A stretch of 64,000 bases of DNA. Origin: Hyphomonadaceae bacterium UBA1849 (lineage in GTDB: Bacteria > Pseudomonadota > Alphaproteobacteria > Caulobacterales > Hyphomonadaceae). The DNA lies in contig DDIN01000008.1 of assembly GCA_002338565.1 (NCBI GenBank), forward strand, positions 935,567 to 999,566, read 5' to 3'. Shown one piece after another: positions 25,212 through 33,902 of the stretch (positions are counted from its first letter, which is position 1; every line of letters begins with the position of its first letter). Both the position numbers and the translations under genes were made by a program. The notes beneath the pieces were generated by a model, which was given only the letters and a program-made list of their open reading frames with translations, did not search any database and had not been told where the DNA came from.

Positions 25212-26921
25212 TCAGTTCCTGATCTGGTGGAAGCCGAGCGCCTCAACCGCGAGCGCACGCGCTTCGGTCGTGTAGCCGGTTGCACGCAATAGCTCGATCA
25301 CGTCCACAATGTCTTCCGGCGCATAAGTGTCCGGACGACGGCCAAGGGCACTGACGAGACGCAGAAGCCCCTCACCCGTTGCACCACCGCGAAGACCGGA
25401 TGTGAGGAGGATTTGCGTCTGGATATCCAGCTGGTCGCCTTCTGAGAGCGTATCGCCTGCCGTGCCCGACAGGAAATCACGCGCCTCATGGGACAGCACG
25501 CCGTCCACCATCAGGAGCGAATAGAGAAGCTCTGCTGCCGCAGCCGTCTGGCCATCACCGCTTGCTGCTTGCGCAAGCTGGGTCGAAGCAAGACGCGCAG
25601 ACGCCGGAGACCGGTCGGTTCCGGAAAGAACACGAAGACCATCCACCCAGGCTTTCAGGAAAAGATCGGGCTCAGGACCGCCTTCAATTTCCGAGACACG
25701 CTGGAAGCGGGTCGCCTGACGCTGATCACCGGCAGCAAAAGCTGCAATAGCGAAGTATTCGCCGTTCTGACCGAGCGCATCAAGGTCGCGAAGACGCGTC
25801 ATGACCGGCAGAAGCAGTCGAGCGTTCTCGGTAAAGTAAACCGTATTCGACCCCGATTGGGCGAGCGCACGTCGGATTGCAACAACCAGATCAGCCTCTT
25901 CTGCGCCGCGATCAGCAGCCATTTGCAGGGCTTCATCCAGCGCATTTACAGGCGCATTGATATCAGGCGTGTCGGTCTCTTCGGTTTCGGCTGGCGCTTC
26001 ACCCGTGACAGGCATTGGCGGTGCCGGAACCGGCTCCAGACGATACGCAGAAGACCGCTCCTGCGTGGTCATCAGGCCTGCAAACGTCGCGACATCCGCC
26101 ATCTGGATACGAAGTTCGCGGGAAATGTCGTTACGGCCGGAAATTTCGCGTGCAAAGCCGGGGTTCAGCCCCTGAAAGCTTTCATCGCGGACAGGAAAAT
26201 TGCCCGCAAGTGACAATGCCGTTGTCAGGCCGGACGCAAAACTCGCGGCAGGCAGGCGTTCAATATCGCGCTCTGTTGGTTCGGCTGGCATGGTTTGCAT
26301 CGCGCCGATTGCCGTGGTGATCCAAGGGTCAGGCGTTCCAAGCTCTGCAGCAAGCTCGAGCGCCAGATTGGCGGACGAATAATTGCCTTCCAGCGCAAAA
26401 CAGCCAGCACGTGCCGCATAGAGATAAGCGTTGGCTTCAGTGGACGCGCGAACGTTTGAGCAGGCAGACGCGAGGTTACCGCGCAGGAATTGCATTTCGA
26501 TGCGCGCTTCTCGCGCTGACAAAATACCGTCTGCGTTTGGCAGCTGACGCGCAATCTCTTCATAGGCCTCAAGTTCGCCAAGGCTCCAGATCAGGCGCAT
26601 ACGCTGGGCAAGAAGCTGTTCTGCACCGGCCCCTTCAGGCGCGCGTGACGGCGATAAGAGCACGCGGCGCAGGAAGGTATTCATAGTTGGCGTCAGGCCG
26701 CGCGGGTTGAGACGCGCAAAAAGCGGCAGAAGATCTTCGGTCGTGCTGCCTTCCCACATAGTGAGTGGCAGAGCGCCGTCAGCACGGGAGATCGTACCGA
26801 CACCCCACGGGTCGATGTCGCCGAGTCCCGTGCTCTCAAGAAAACCCTGCGCCGAGGCCGTCACCGGCACAGCGCTTACCGCCAGCACAGCGGCAATGGC
26901 CGTCAGGCTCTGTTTAAACAT
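25212..26921 (-). CDS. Secreted helical-repeat protein of unknown function
   Basis: A 569-residue protein; ATG 26921 with GGTGGAA upstream gives a signal peptide (MFKQSLTAIAAVLAVSAVP, ending ASAQG). The mature chain is almost wholly helical with many Ala/Leu pairs (NVRASTEANAYLYAARAGCF, NYSSANLALELAAELG), reminiscent of TPR or SEL1-like solenoids but without a clear 34-residue period. A Pro/Glu/Thr-rich linker lies at about 310-335. No catalytic motif seen. It is translationally coupled to the 44-residue membrane protein upstream and overlaps no other gene; xerD follows two bases later. Conserved near xerD in alphaproteobacteria by my recollection; function unknown. Confidence 0.78.
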   Translation of the reverse strand: MFKQSLTAIAAVLAVSAVPVTASAQGFLESTGLGDIDPWGVGTISRADGALPLTMWEGSTTEDLLPLFARLNPRGLTPTMNTFLRRVLLSPSRAPEGAGAEQLLAQRMRLIWSLGELEAYEEIARQLPNADGILSAREARIEMQFLRGNLASACSNVRASTEANAYLYAARAGCFALEGNYSSANLALELAAELGTPDPWITTAIGAMQTMPAEPTERDIERLPAASFASGLTTALSLAGNFPVRDESFQGLNPGFAREISGRNDISRELRIQMADVATFAGLMTTQERSSAYRLEPVPAPPMPVTGEAPAETEETDTPDINAPVNALDEALQMAADRGAEEADLVVAIRRALAQSGSNTVYFTENARLLLPVMTRLRDLDALGQNGEYFAIAAFAAGDQRQATRFQRVSEIEGGPEPDLFLKAWVDGLRVLSGTDRSPASARLASTQLAQAASGDGQTAAAAELLYSLLMVDGVLSHEARDFLSGTAGDTLSEGDQLDIQTQILLTSGLRGGATGEGLLRLVSALGRRPDTYAPEDIVDVIELLRATGYTTEARALAVEALGFHQIRN

Positions 26922-27048
26922 CGAGTTCCACCTCAATACGCTGCTCGCCAGTCGACGGTGGATTTTTCACCGCACTGCCAGCCAGCCAGAAGATAGCGCC
27001 GCCAATCAGGACAACCGCCAGAACGAGAATGATCAGGAAAGCTCGCAT
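26914..27048 (-). CDS. 44-residue single-pass membrane protein
   Basis: A short frame easily missed by length cut-offs: ATG 27048 to TAA at 26914. It encodes one hydrophobic helix (FLIILVLAVVLIGGAIFWL) followed by a short polar tail ending VELDV. The stop overlaps the start of the 569-residue gene by 8 bases, so the two are probably coupled. The tail would face the periplasm if the N-terminus is cytoplasmic. Its divergent neighbour aroK starts 84 bases away. Confidence 0.72.
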   Translation of the reverse strand: MRAFLIILVLAVVLIGGAIFWLAGSAVKNPPSTGEQRIEVELDV

Positions 27049-27131
27049 TTCAAACCTTTATCGCCTTGCATCATATTTGCTGCACCTCACCTTTATGTAT
27101 AATCGCGAGTTTTGTGGAGGCGCAAAATCAG

Positions 27132-27710
27132 ATGCGCATAAGTGAAGTGCCTACTGATACTGAAGAATCTGCCCAGAAAGTGGCAAACGGCAAAACAATT
27201 GCACTCATCGGTCTGATGGGTGCGGGTAAGTCGTCCGTCGGTCGACGCCTCGCCGATACGCTGGACCTCCCCTTTTATGACAGCGATGAGCAGATCGAGC
27301 TGGCTGCAGGCCTGTCTGTCACTGATATTTTCTCAGTACATGGCGAAACCGAGTTTCGCCGCGGCGAGCAGCGCGTGATTGAGCGCCTATTAGAAGGCCC
27401 GCAGCATATTCTGGCCACCGGTGGTGGTGCTTTCATGAACCCGGATATTCGCGCGGCATTGAAACAGCATGCCGTCACAATCTGGCTGCGCGCCGACCTT
27501 GAAACGCTCTGGAAGCGTGTCAGCCGGAAAGACGGACGCCCGCTTCTGAAGACCGAAAACCCGAAACAGCGTCTCGCTGATCTGCTGGAAACGCGAAACC
27601 CTGTCTATGCAGAGGCCGATATCGTGATAGACAGCCGCGAAGGACCGCATTCAACAGCAGTCAATGCGATCCTGAAAGCGCTTGAGGATTATACCAAAGC
27701 TGATGTCTGA
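27132..27710 (+). CDS. aroK: Shikimate kinase
   Basis: Phosphorylates shikimate with ATP, fifth step of the shikimate pathway. Walker A GLMGAGKSS near residue 28, the substrate-binding DSDEQIE and the ATGGGAF loop, then the lid arginine in RKDGRPLL. 192 residues, with a short N-terminal extension before the first strand. ATG 27132 is used; GGAGG is about 11 bases upstream. The last 8 bases overlap the start of aroB, so the two are coupled. Confidence 0.95.
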   Translation: MRISEVPTDTEESAQKVANGKTIALIGLMGAGKSSVGRRLADTLDLPFYDSDEQIELAAGLSVTDIFSVHGETEFRRGEQRVIERLLEGPQHILATGGGAFMNPDIRAALKQHAVTIWLRADLETLWKRVSRKDGRPLLKTENPKQRLADLLETRNPVYAEADIVIDSREGPHSTAVNAILKALEDYTKADV

Positions 27711-28821
27711 AACTCTGGTTCGTGTCGATCTGGCAGATCGCTCCTATGATATTGTGATTGGTGGCGAGGTATTATCCTCCATCTCCAAACGCCTTTCCGG
27801 CATCATGAAAAAGGGTGCGCGGCGCGTTTTCGTTCTGACGGACGAAAATGTCTGGGACAACCATGGCGACGCACTGAAATCTCACCTTGCGACCGGCGGC
27901 ATTGAAGCGATTGCCAATATATTGCCTGCTGGTGAGGCGACAAAATCTTTTGCCAATCTCCAGTCGGTTCTCGAATGGATGATCAGCCATGAGGCGGAGC
28001 GCAATGACGTGCTGATCGCCTTTGGCGGCGGCGTGATCGGCGATCTGGCCGGTCTTGCAGCAGGCCTGATGAAGCGCGGCATGCCATTTGTGCAGGTGCC
28101 GACAACGCTTCTTTCGCAGGTAGACAGCTCGGTTGGCGGCAAAACCGCGATCAATTCCAGCTTTGGTAAGAACCTGATCGGCCTGTTCAACCAGCCCGCT
28201 CTGGTTCTGGCCGATATCTCGCTTCTGAAAACCTTGCCACCACGCGAATGGCATGCAGGATATGCCGAAGTCATCAAATACGGCCTGATCGACCGCCCGG
28301 ACTTCTTCGAGCATCTGGAAATTGCCACACCGGACATTTTGTCTGGCGACGTAAACGCGCTGGCAAATGCCGTGAAAGTCTCCTGCGAATCCAAAGCTGA
28401 TGTTGTATCGGCGGATGAAACCGAGCGCGGCCGACGGGCGCTGTTAAACCTTGGTCACACATTCGGGCACGCGATTGAAAAAGCGCGCGGATTTGACGGA
28501 AGCGTTCTGCATGGCGAAGCTGTCGCGACAGGCATGTGTATGGCATACCGCTATTCCCGCGAACTGGGCATCTGCCCGGGACAGGATGTTGTGCGCGCCG
28601 AACGCCTTATCGAGACATCCGGCCTCGCGCCGACCCTCAGCGCCCTCAATACGGGCAGCTTCGAGGCTGAAGAGCTTCTGGAACACATGTTCCAGGATAA
28701 AAAAGTAGAATCGGGATCACTAACTTTGATCCTTGCGGAAGGGATTGGTAAGTCCTTTGTGCAAAAAGGAGCAGAAATTGCGCCGCTCCGCGCGTTCTTG
28801 GAGGCTGAGACGAAACTCTGA
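27703..28821 (+). CDS. aroB: 3-dehydroquinate synthase
   Basis: NAD- and metal-dependent enzyme that turns DAHP into 3-dehydroquinate, second step of the shikimate pathway. Conserved blocks: FGGGVIGDLAGLAAG, PTTLLSQVDSSVGGKTAIN, the metal-ligand region ending GYAEVIKYGLI, and LNLGHTFGHAIEK. 372 residues, full length. Start 27703 lies inside the end of aroK. The transporter gene starts in the stop codon (TGATG), so the three genes form one operon. Confidence 0.96.
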   Translation: MSETLVRVDLADRSYDIVIGGEVLSSISKRLSGIMKKGARRVFVLTDENVWDNHGDALKSHLATGGIEAIANILPAGEATKSFANLQSVLEWMISHEAERNDVLIAFGGGVIGDLAGLAAGLMKRGMPFVQVPTTLLSQVDSSVGGKTAINSSFGKNLIGLFNQPALVLADISLLKTLPPREWHAGYAEVIKYGLIDRPDFFEHLEIATPDILSGDVNALANAVKVSCESKADVVSADETERGRRALLNLGHTFGHAIEKARGFDGSVLHGEAVATGMCMAYRYSRELGICPGQDVVRAERLIETSGLAPTLSALNTGSFEAEELLEHMFQDKKVESGSLTLILAEGIGKSFVQKGAEIAPLRAFLEAETKL

Positions 28822-30080
28822 TGACCACACTGTGGCCATTCGCTGCCGTTATTTTCCTGCTGTGTCTTTCGGGCTTTTTCTCTGGCTCTGAGACCGCACT
28901 CACCGCTGCGTCGCGTGCACGCATGCATGGCCTTGAGAAAGATGGCGACCCTCGTGCTGCGCGGGTGAACCGCCTGCTCGCCAATCGCGAAAGCCTGATT
29001 GGCGCCATTCTTCTGGGCAATAACCTCGTCAACATTCTGGCATCCGCCATTGCGACGGCTCTCTTCCTTGAGATGTTCGGCGATGCCGGCGTTCCAATCG
29101 CCACCGCCGTAATGACGGTGCTCGTACTCGTTTTCGCAGAGGTTCTGCCGAAAACTTACGCGATCTCGAACTCGGACAATATGGCAATGGGCGTATCCGG
29201 CCCGGTGACCTTCCTCGTGAAGTCGCTCGGATGGATCGTTGCTGTCATTCAGGCAATTGTCGGCGTGACGTTGCGCATTTTCGGCATTCGTACCGATGAA
29301 GGCATGGTCTCCGCCGAAGAAGAAATTCGCGGCGCGATCGATCTGCACCACTCCGAAGGCGGCGTGGAGACAGCGGACCGTCATATGCTTGTCGGTGCGC
29401 TGGACCTGAAAGACCTCGTCGTTGGCGATCTGATGATCCACCGTAAGAGCATCAATATGATTGATGCCGATGCGCCGGTGCGCGAGATCGTGATGGAAGC
29501 GCTTTCCAGTCAGCACACGCGTATCCCGCTCTATCGCGGCAATCCGGATGAAGTTGTCGGCATTCTGCACGCAAAGGACCTGCTTCGCGCCGTTGCGCCT
29601 ATGCATGGCGACCTGTCTGGGCTCGATATTGCAGGCATTATGCGTGAACCGTGGTTCGTACCGGAAACGCTGACCGTTCAGGAACAGCTCGATGCCTTCC
29701 TGAAAAAGCGTAACCACTTCGCCCTTGTGGTCGATGAATATGGCGCGCTCGAAGGTCTGATCACGCTGGAAGACATTCTGGAAGAGATTGTCGGCGATAT
29801 CCGCGACGAGCACGATATTCCGGTTCAGGGTGTTCGCCAGCAACCGGATGGCTCGGTCAATGTCGATGGTGTTGTTACCATCCGCGATATCAACCGGGCT
29901 CTTGGCTGGAATCTGCCAGACGAGGAAGCCGTCACGATTGCCGGCCTCGTCATCCATGAAGCGCAGACCATTCCGGAACCTGGCCAGCGTTTCTCCTTCC
30001 ATGGCTATCAGTTCGATATCCTGCGCAAATCCCGTAACCAGATTACGGCCTTGCGCGTGAAGCAGGACGAAAGCGTTTAA
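28821..30080 (+). CDS. HlyC/CorC (CNNM) family transporter with CBS domains
   Basis: A 419-residue membrane protein: CNNM transmembrane domain (about 1-170; LSGFFSGSETALTAAS, then LASAIATALFLEMFG and LVFAEVLPKTYA), a CBS pair (about 205-330; MIHRKSINMI and LVVDEYGALEGLITLEDILEEIVGDI) and a C-terminal CorC_HlyC domain. The family moves Mg2+ or Na+ or helps resist high Mg. It is the third gene of the aroK-aroB operon. Its natural terminator (31102-31123) now lies 1 kb away, because an insert with a copy of this gene's 3' end has entered directly after the stop codon. Confidence 0.92.
   Translation: MTTLWPFAAVIFLLCLSGFFSGSETALTAASRARMHGLEKDGDPRAARVNRLLANRESLIGAILLGNNLVNILASAIATALFLEMFGDAGVPIATAVMTVLVLVFAEVLPKTYAISNSDNMAMGVSGPVTFLVKSLGWIVAVIQAIVGVTLRIFGIRTDEGMVSAEEEIRGAIDLHHSEGGVETADRHMLVGALDLKDLVVGDLMIHRKSINMIDADAPVREIVMEALSSQHTRIPLYRGNPDEVVGILHAKDLLRAVAPMHGDLSGLDIAGIMREPWFVPETLTVQEQLDAFLKKRNHFALVVDEYGALEGLITLEDILEEIVGDIRDEHDIPVQGVRQQPDGSVNVDGVVTIRDINRALGWNLPDEEAVTIAGLVIHEAQTIPEPGQRFSFHGYQFDILRKSRNQITALRVKQDESV
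30042..30080. repeat. Left copy of 39-bp direct repeat flanking the DUF4062 insert
   Basis: The last 39 bases of the transporter gene, including its stop codon. It matches 31048-31086 in 38 of 39 positions (the only difference is T at 30051 against C at 31057). Together the copies bound about 1 kb of AT-rich DNA, as attachment sites would. Confidence 0.9.
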
Positions 30081-30928
30081 ATTCCGAGGGAATCAGCGAG
30101 CTTGTAGCCTTCGTTGGTTATTTCAAAAATTTCCCTCTTGTAGCCACGGTCTCGAATGAAATCATTTCGTTCGAGTTGTTCCATAGCAGCTTCCCATCTT
30201 GCTATTTCGCGTCGATCATTCGAGGATACAAAAGAGCGACCGCCAGACTGTATATCTTGCCCACCTAAATGTCGTAGGCAGGTCAAAACTCCGTTTCGGT
30301 CTTTTGCCACTTCTGCCAACATTTCCTTAGCATCGTCGCTAATCTGAACACCAATCTGCGACGGTAGCAGCTCAGGAAGTGCGAACGTTTCCTCAACAGA
30401 CTGAATCTGAGAACTCAAATACTCATTCTTAGTTATAATAAGTTGCAAATGTTTCCGGAACGCATCTCTAAACTCGGTCGAGTTTTCATACGCATGGTAC
30501 AAACCGTTGTCTTGGCACCATTTCTTAAATTTCTTTAGAGCTTCATATTGCGACGACTCAACGCTATCTAAAGCTACGGGTTCACTAGAAAAATAGACCA
30601 TCGTAGGCTTCTTTTGACTAAAATGAGTTTTTATTTCTTCAACCGTGCCGCTAACCTCTACTCCCGTCGAAGACCCTAATCGCGTCCAGAATACACCGAC
30701 CAGCAGATCACAGTCGGCTAAAACAGTCCTGTTGATGTGTTCTTGGGCACGGCCAGCTAAATCGGGGTATGCGTGAGAATCCCACCCAACCGGAAGCAAA
30801 ACAGTCTTCGCGGTTTCAGAATTCAAATCGTTCCAATCGTGTAAAATCTCTCGGACATGATTCCGCTCAACTTTAACGTCACTGGGCGTCGCGATCATTA
30901 CTTTTAATGCAGTTGCTGAAAAAGCCAT
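30077..30928 (-). CDS. DUF4062 domain protein with C-terminal winged helix, on a small insert
   Basis: A 283-residue protein, ATG 30928 with AGGAAC upstream. The N-terminal DUF4062 domain (about 8-130) shows KVMIATPSDVKVERNHVREIL, HINRTVLADCDLLVGVFWTR, SGTVEEIK and KPTMVYFSSEPV. DUF4062 is a TIR-like fold often fused to NTPases or effectors in immune-type proteins. The C-terminal 90 residues look like a winged helix (AAMEQLERNDFIRDRGYKREIFEITNEG, split here by my reading). It has no NTPase. The gene runs against the transporter gene, their stops overlap by four bases, and its stop lies inside the left repeat. AT-rich codon use marks it as foreign. A defence or stress-sensing role is possible, not shown. 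Confidence 0.8.
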   Translation of the reverse strand: MAFSATALKVMIATPSDVKVERNHVREILHDWNDLNSETAKTVLLPVGWDSHAYPDLAGRAQEHINRTVLADCDLLVGVFWTRLGSSTGVEVSGTVEEIKTHFSQKKPTMVYFSSEPVALDSVESSQYEALKKFKKWCQDNGLYHAYENSTEFRDAFRKHLQLIITKNEYLSSQIQSVEETFALPELLPSQIGVQISDDAKEMLAEVAKDRNGVLTCLRHLGGQDIQSGGRSFVSSNDRREIARWEAAMEQLERNDFIRDRGYKREIFEITNEGYKLADSLGI

Positions 30929-31047
30929 GTCTAGTTCCTACCAGTTTAAGTGATCGAGCTTGAAAGTGAAATACGAATCAAAAGCACACCAAAGGTAGCA
31001 GGATAGCATTGTAAACATACAAAGAAACTTCGTGCTTCCGCTAAATA

Positions 31048-31086
31048 ATTACGGCCCTGCGCGTGAAGCAGGACGAAAGCGTTTAA
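31048..31086. repeat. Right copy of the 39-bp direct repeat
   Basis: A detached copy of the transporter gene's 3' end (ending GTTTAA), 16 bases before the terminator that originally followed the gene. It has no reading frame of its own: the frame to its left is the AT-rich leader of the DUF4062 gene. Confidence 0.9.
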
Positions 31087-31101
31087 CCCGCAAAATTAAA
31101 A

Positions 31102-31123
31102 AGCCCCGGCAGCAACCAGGGCT
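31102..31123. terminator. Bidirectional terminator (transporter operon and TonB receptor)
   Basis: An 8-bp stem (AGCCCTGG with CCGGGGCT on the minus strand, one G-U pair) has T-runs on both sides: CTTTTTAATTTT on the minus strand and CTTTCTTTG on the plus. It serves the TonB receptor gene, and before the insertion would have directly followed the transporter gene. Confidence 0.75.
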
Positions 31124-31157
31124 TTCTTTGTTATGGGCTTCTTCCCTTAGGGAACTG

Positions 31158-33521
31158 TTAGAAGCGCGCCGTGAGGGTTGCCTGGAAGGTGCGCGGATTG
31201 AGCGGCCGATAGAAGGCCGATCCTGCGAAGATGAAAGCTGTCGGCACTTCTTCATCGAAGATATTATTCACGTTAAGACGTAGGCTGATATTGTCCGGCA
31301 TGCCGAAATCGTTCGGGCCGCCAATATCTACATAGCCGTCAAACACGGTGAATGAATCGACCGGCGCCGTTTCTGAGAATGTCGAGAAGCGCTCGCCAGT
31401 AAACTTACCGGTCACGTTCGCAACCAGCCATTCGGTCGGCTCGTAGGTCACACCGCCGGTGATGATCCAGTTCGGGCTGTCCGCAAGCTCAAGACCATTG
31501 GCATCCTCAGTGCTGTTATAGGTGAGGTTGCCGTTGAAATAGAGCATGTCTCTGAAATAGTCCGGCTGGTAAACGCCCGACAATTCAACACCATAAGCCG
31601 TCACTTCGCCGCCATTGATGTAGAACGCTTCAGGCTGGCCGGTAGCCGGGTTGATCACGCTCGCTGCGAGAAGCTGGTTATCGAACGAGGTGTAGTAGGC
31701 CGTCGCCGCACCAAAGAACTGCGAGCGATTGGTACGAATACCAATTTCAAAGTTCTCTGCTGTTTCACCTTCAGGGGCCGGAAGCGGTGTCGACGTTGCG
31801 TTGTCGAAAATATCGTCTGCACCGCGTGGCAGAGCGAAGTTCTGAGACCATGAACCGAAGACCTGGTCCGTTGCGTTCAGGTCGTAAACCGCGCCGATCA
31901 TCGGCAGGAAGTTTTCTTCATACTCGGCGGCAATTGATTGCGGCCCGTAGCCCGGAAGACTTCCACCCGGCGCGGTCGCATCACGGATCGCGTAGTCATT
32001 GAAGTCACGATAGCCGTTGAGTGTGTAGTCGACCGACAGGCTCTTAATGCCGACTTCCACATTCAGGCGGTCATCAAGGAAGCTCATGACGTCAGAGATA
32101 TAAAGCTGCGTTGTTTCACGTGTCGTGGTGTAGTTCCGGCGGAAGTAAGCGACCTCGTCAAACAGCACGGCGCCATTCTGACTGCCGCCGACTTTGTTCA
32201 GGCGAAGCTGCGTCCGGTTATAGGTTTCGTCCTCAATCCAGAAACCGGCGGAAATCGTATGGTTCGCAATGCGCCATTCACCACCTGCAAGGAAGCCTTC
32301 ACGTTCGCCGCCAACGGTGGAGAGACCGTACTGGACACCCCGCGGGAATACGACATTAAGGCCCACATTGCTCTGATCGTTATAGCGACCCAACGTGTTG
32401 GAGAAGCCATCCGGCGACACGCCAAAACCGTCTTTGTCTTCCAGATAATAGGTCGCGAAGACATCGATGCTGTCAGTCAGATCGGTTTCGAATGTCAGGT
32501 GGTAGAGAGAGTCCTGCCGGATATTGATCCTGTCCTCGAAGTAAGAGGTGCAGGTTGACCCGATAAAGGTTGGTGAGAAGTCATTGCTGTCAGCAACGCC
32601 GTCTCCGTTATAGTCGAACGGATAGATCAGATCGCCATTCGCATCTGTGTAAGGCTGAATACAGCCATCGGGAATGGTGGCAGAATATCCGAAGTAATAG
32701 TCATTTTCGAACGTGCTGGCCGGCCCCGACGGAGAGTCGTAATCGAAGAACTCGTTGGCGACATATCCGAACGTCAGGGATGTTGTGTCATCCCATTCAT
32801 AGACCGCCTTGCCCTCAAGGTGTTCGCGGTCAATGGAGCCCGCGCCACGCCAGAGGCCTGAGTCCGTTTTTGATCGCGAGAAATACGCCGAGAAGCCGTT
32901 AATATCGCCCGTATCGAGACGGATAAAACTACGCTCCAGATCATCATCACCGATCGTGTAGGAAATCATTCCACCAAGTTCATCGGCCGGATCCGTTGTA
33001 TTGTAGGACACAATGGGACCAAGCGATGAATAGCTTGGAAGCGAGACATCGCCTGCACCAGGCGACGCCACCACGGACCCCAGATTCTCATTGTCCACAT
33101 AACGGAAAATCGGGCTGCCGCCGAAGGCGTCGGAACGCCCCATCGGCACACCGTCCAGCACAAAGCCAATCTGCTGCAGGTTAAAAGAGCGGACAGTGAC
33201 CGAGTTGCCGAACTCGTACAGCCCGAGCGCGCCATCCGTCTGAACGTTAAAACCCGGAAGAGACTCCAGCATTTTCAGACCCGAAATACCGGACGGCGCC
33301 GACAAAAGTTCTTCGCGGGTTACAGCAACAGTATTCGTTGCCTCACCAAGGCCAATAGCCTCATCGTTTTGAGAAATCCGGCGCCCTTCGACTGTCACAG
33401 TCGTCAGTCGGTTTTCTTCATCGCCAGCATCCTGCGCATAGCCTGCAAATCCCGTCAGACCGAATACAGTCGTCAGCGCTATTGCCCGAAGTGATTTCTT
33501 TAAGTGTTTCGCTCTTGTCAT
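31158..33521 (-). CDS. TonB-dependent outer-membrane receptor
   Basis: A 787-residue receptor. ATG 33521 follows GAGGGG; signal peptide to about residue 32 (FGLTGFAGYAQ). Plug domain at about 40-190: NTVAVTREELLSAPSG, LKMLESLPGFNVQ, VTVRSFNLQQIGFVLDG. The barrel has alternating aromatic strands and ends in the outer-membrane signature LTARF with terminal Phe. A TonB-box-like TTVTVEG sits near residue 40. The substrate is unknown. The divergent neighbour is a lipoprotein dipeptidase, so peptide-related import is conceivable, but this is only context. Confidence 0.9.
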   Translation of the reverse strand: MTRAKHLKKSLRAIALTTVFGLTGFAGYAQDAGDEENRLTTVTVEGRRISQNDEAIGLGEATNTVAVTREELLSAPSGISGLKMLESLPGFNVQTDGALGLYEFGNSVTVRSFNLQQIGFVLDGVPMGRSDAFGGSPIFRYVDNENLGSVVASPGAGDVSLPSYSSLGPIVSYNTTDPADELGGMISYTIGDDDLERSFIRLDTGDINGFSAYFSRSKTDSGLWRGAGSIDREHLEGKAVYEWDDTTSLTFGYVANEFFDYDSPSGPASTFENDYYFGYSATIPDGCIQPYTDANGDLIYPFDYNGDGVADSNDFSPTFIGSTCTSYFEDRINIRQDSLYHLTFETDLTDSIDVFATYYLEDKDGFGVSPDGFSNTLGRYNDQSNVGLNVVFPRGVQYGLSTVGGEREGFLAGGEWRIANHTISAGFWIEDETYNRTQLRLNKVGGSQNGAVLFDEVAYFRRNYTTTRETTQLYISDVMSFLDDRLNVEVGIKSLSVDYTLNGYRDFNDYAIRDATAPGGSLPGYGPQSIAAEYEENFLPMIGAVYDLNATDQVFGSWSQNFALPRGADDIFDNATSTPLPAPEGETAENFEIGIRTNRSQFFGAATAYYTSFDNQLLAASVINPATGQPEAFYINGGEVTAYGVELSGVYQPDYFRDMLYFNGNLTYNSTEDANGLELADSPNWIITGGVTYEPTEWLVANVTGKFTGERFSTFSETAPVDSFTVFDGYVDIGGPNDFGMPDNISLRLNVNNIFDEEVPTAFIFAGSAFYRPLNPRTFQATLTARF

Positions 33522-33902
33522 CTGTTTCACCCCTCTGTCTGTCACAAAAGTTCAGAAAAGGGTGAAGCGAATATTACAACTCTACAATAGAATAATGCTT
33601 ATTTCCAAATGTTGAGCTATTTGTTTAAACACACTGACCGAAGACTACGCATATTCACAGAATTCATGACCTCCAGAAGCATTTCACGCGAATGTGATTT
33701 CCACTATTATTTGCACACTTTATCGCCAAACCTCTGATTTGCGCCGATTATTTCACCAATCCAGATTTTGGCCGTCTCAATAATCAAGCAGACCTGATCA
33801 TCAAACAGGCGCGCCTGAAGTCAGTGCCCACCGCCGCCTGATTTGCTGGACGCCGCATCAAAGTTCAGAATAGGTTCGGAAAACTCCGGAGGTATGGACC
33901 AG
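33522..33902. other. Divergent intergenic region between TonB receptor and dipeptidase
   Basis: About 380 bases without a gene. It is AT-rich and must hold the promoters of both divergent genes. A perfect 8-bp palindrome GTTTAAAC lies near 33624. I see no riboswitch, convincing Fur box, tRNA or repeat. Confidence 0.5.

Noticed and set aside
28551..30002. A 483-residue minus-strand frame opposite the transporter gene
   Set aside because: It overlaps aroB and the transporter on the other strand and is rich in His/Arg/Asn typical of shadow frames.
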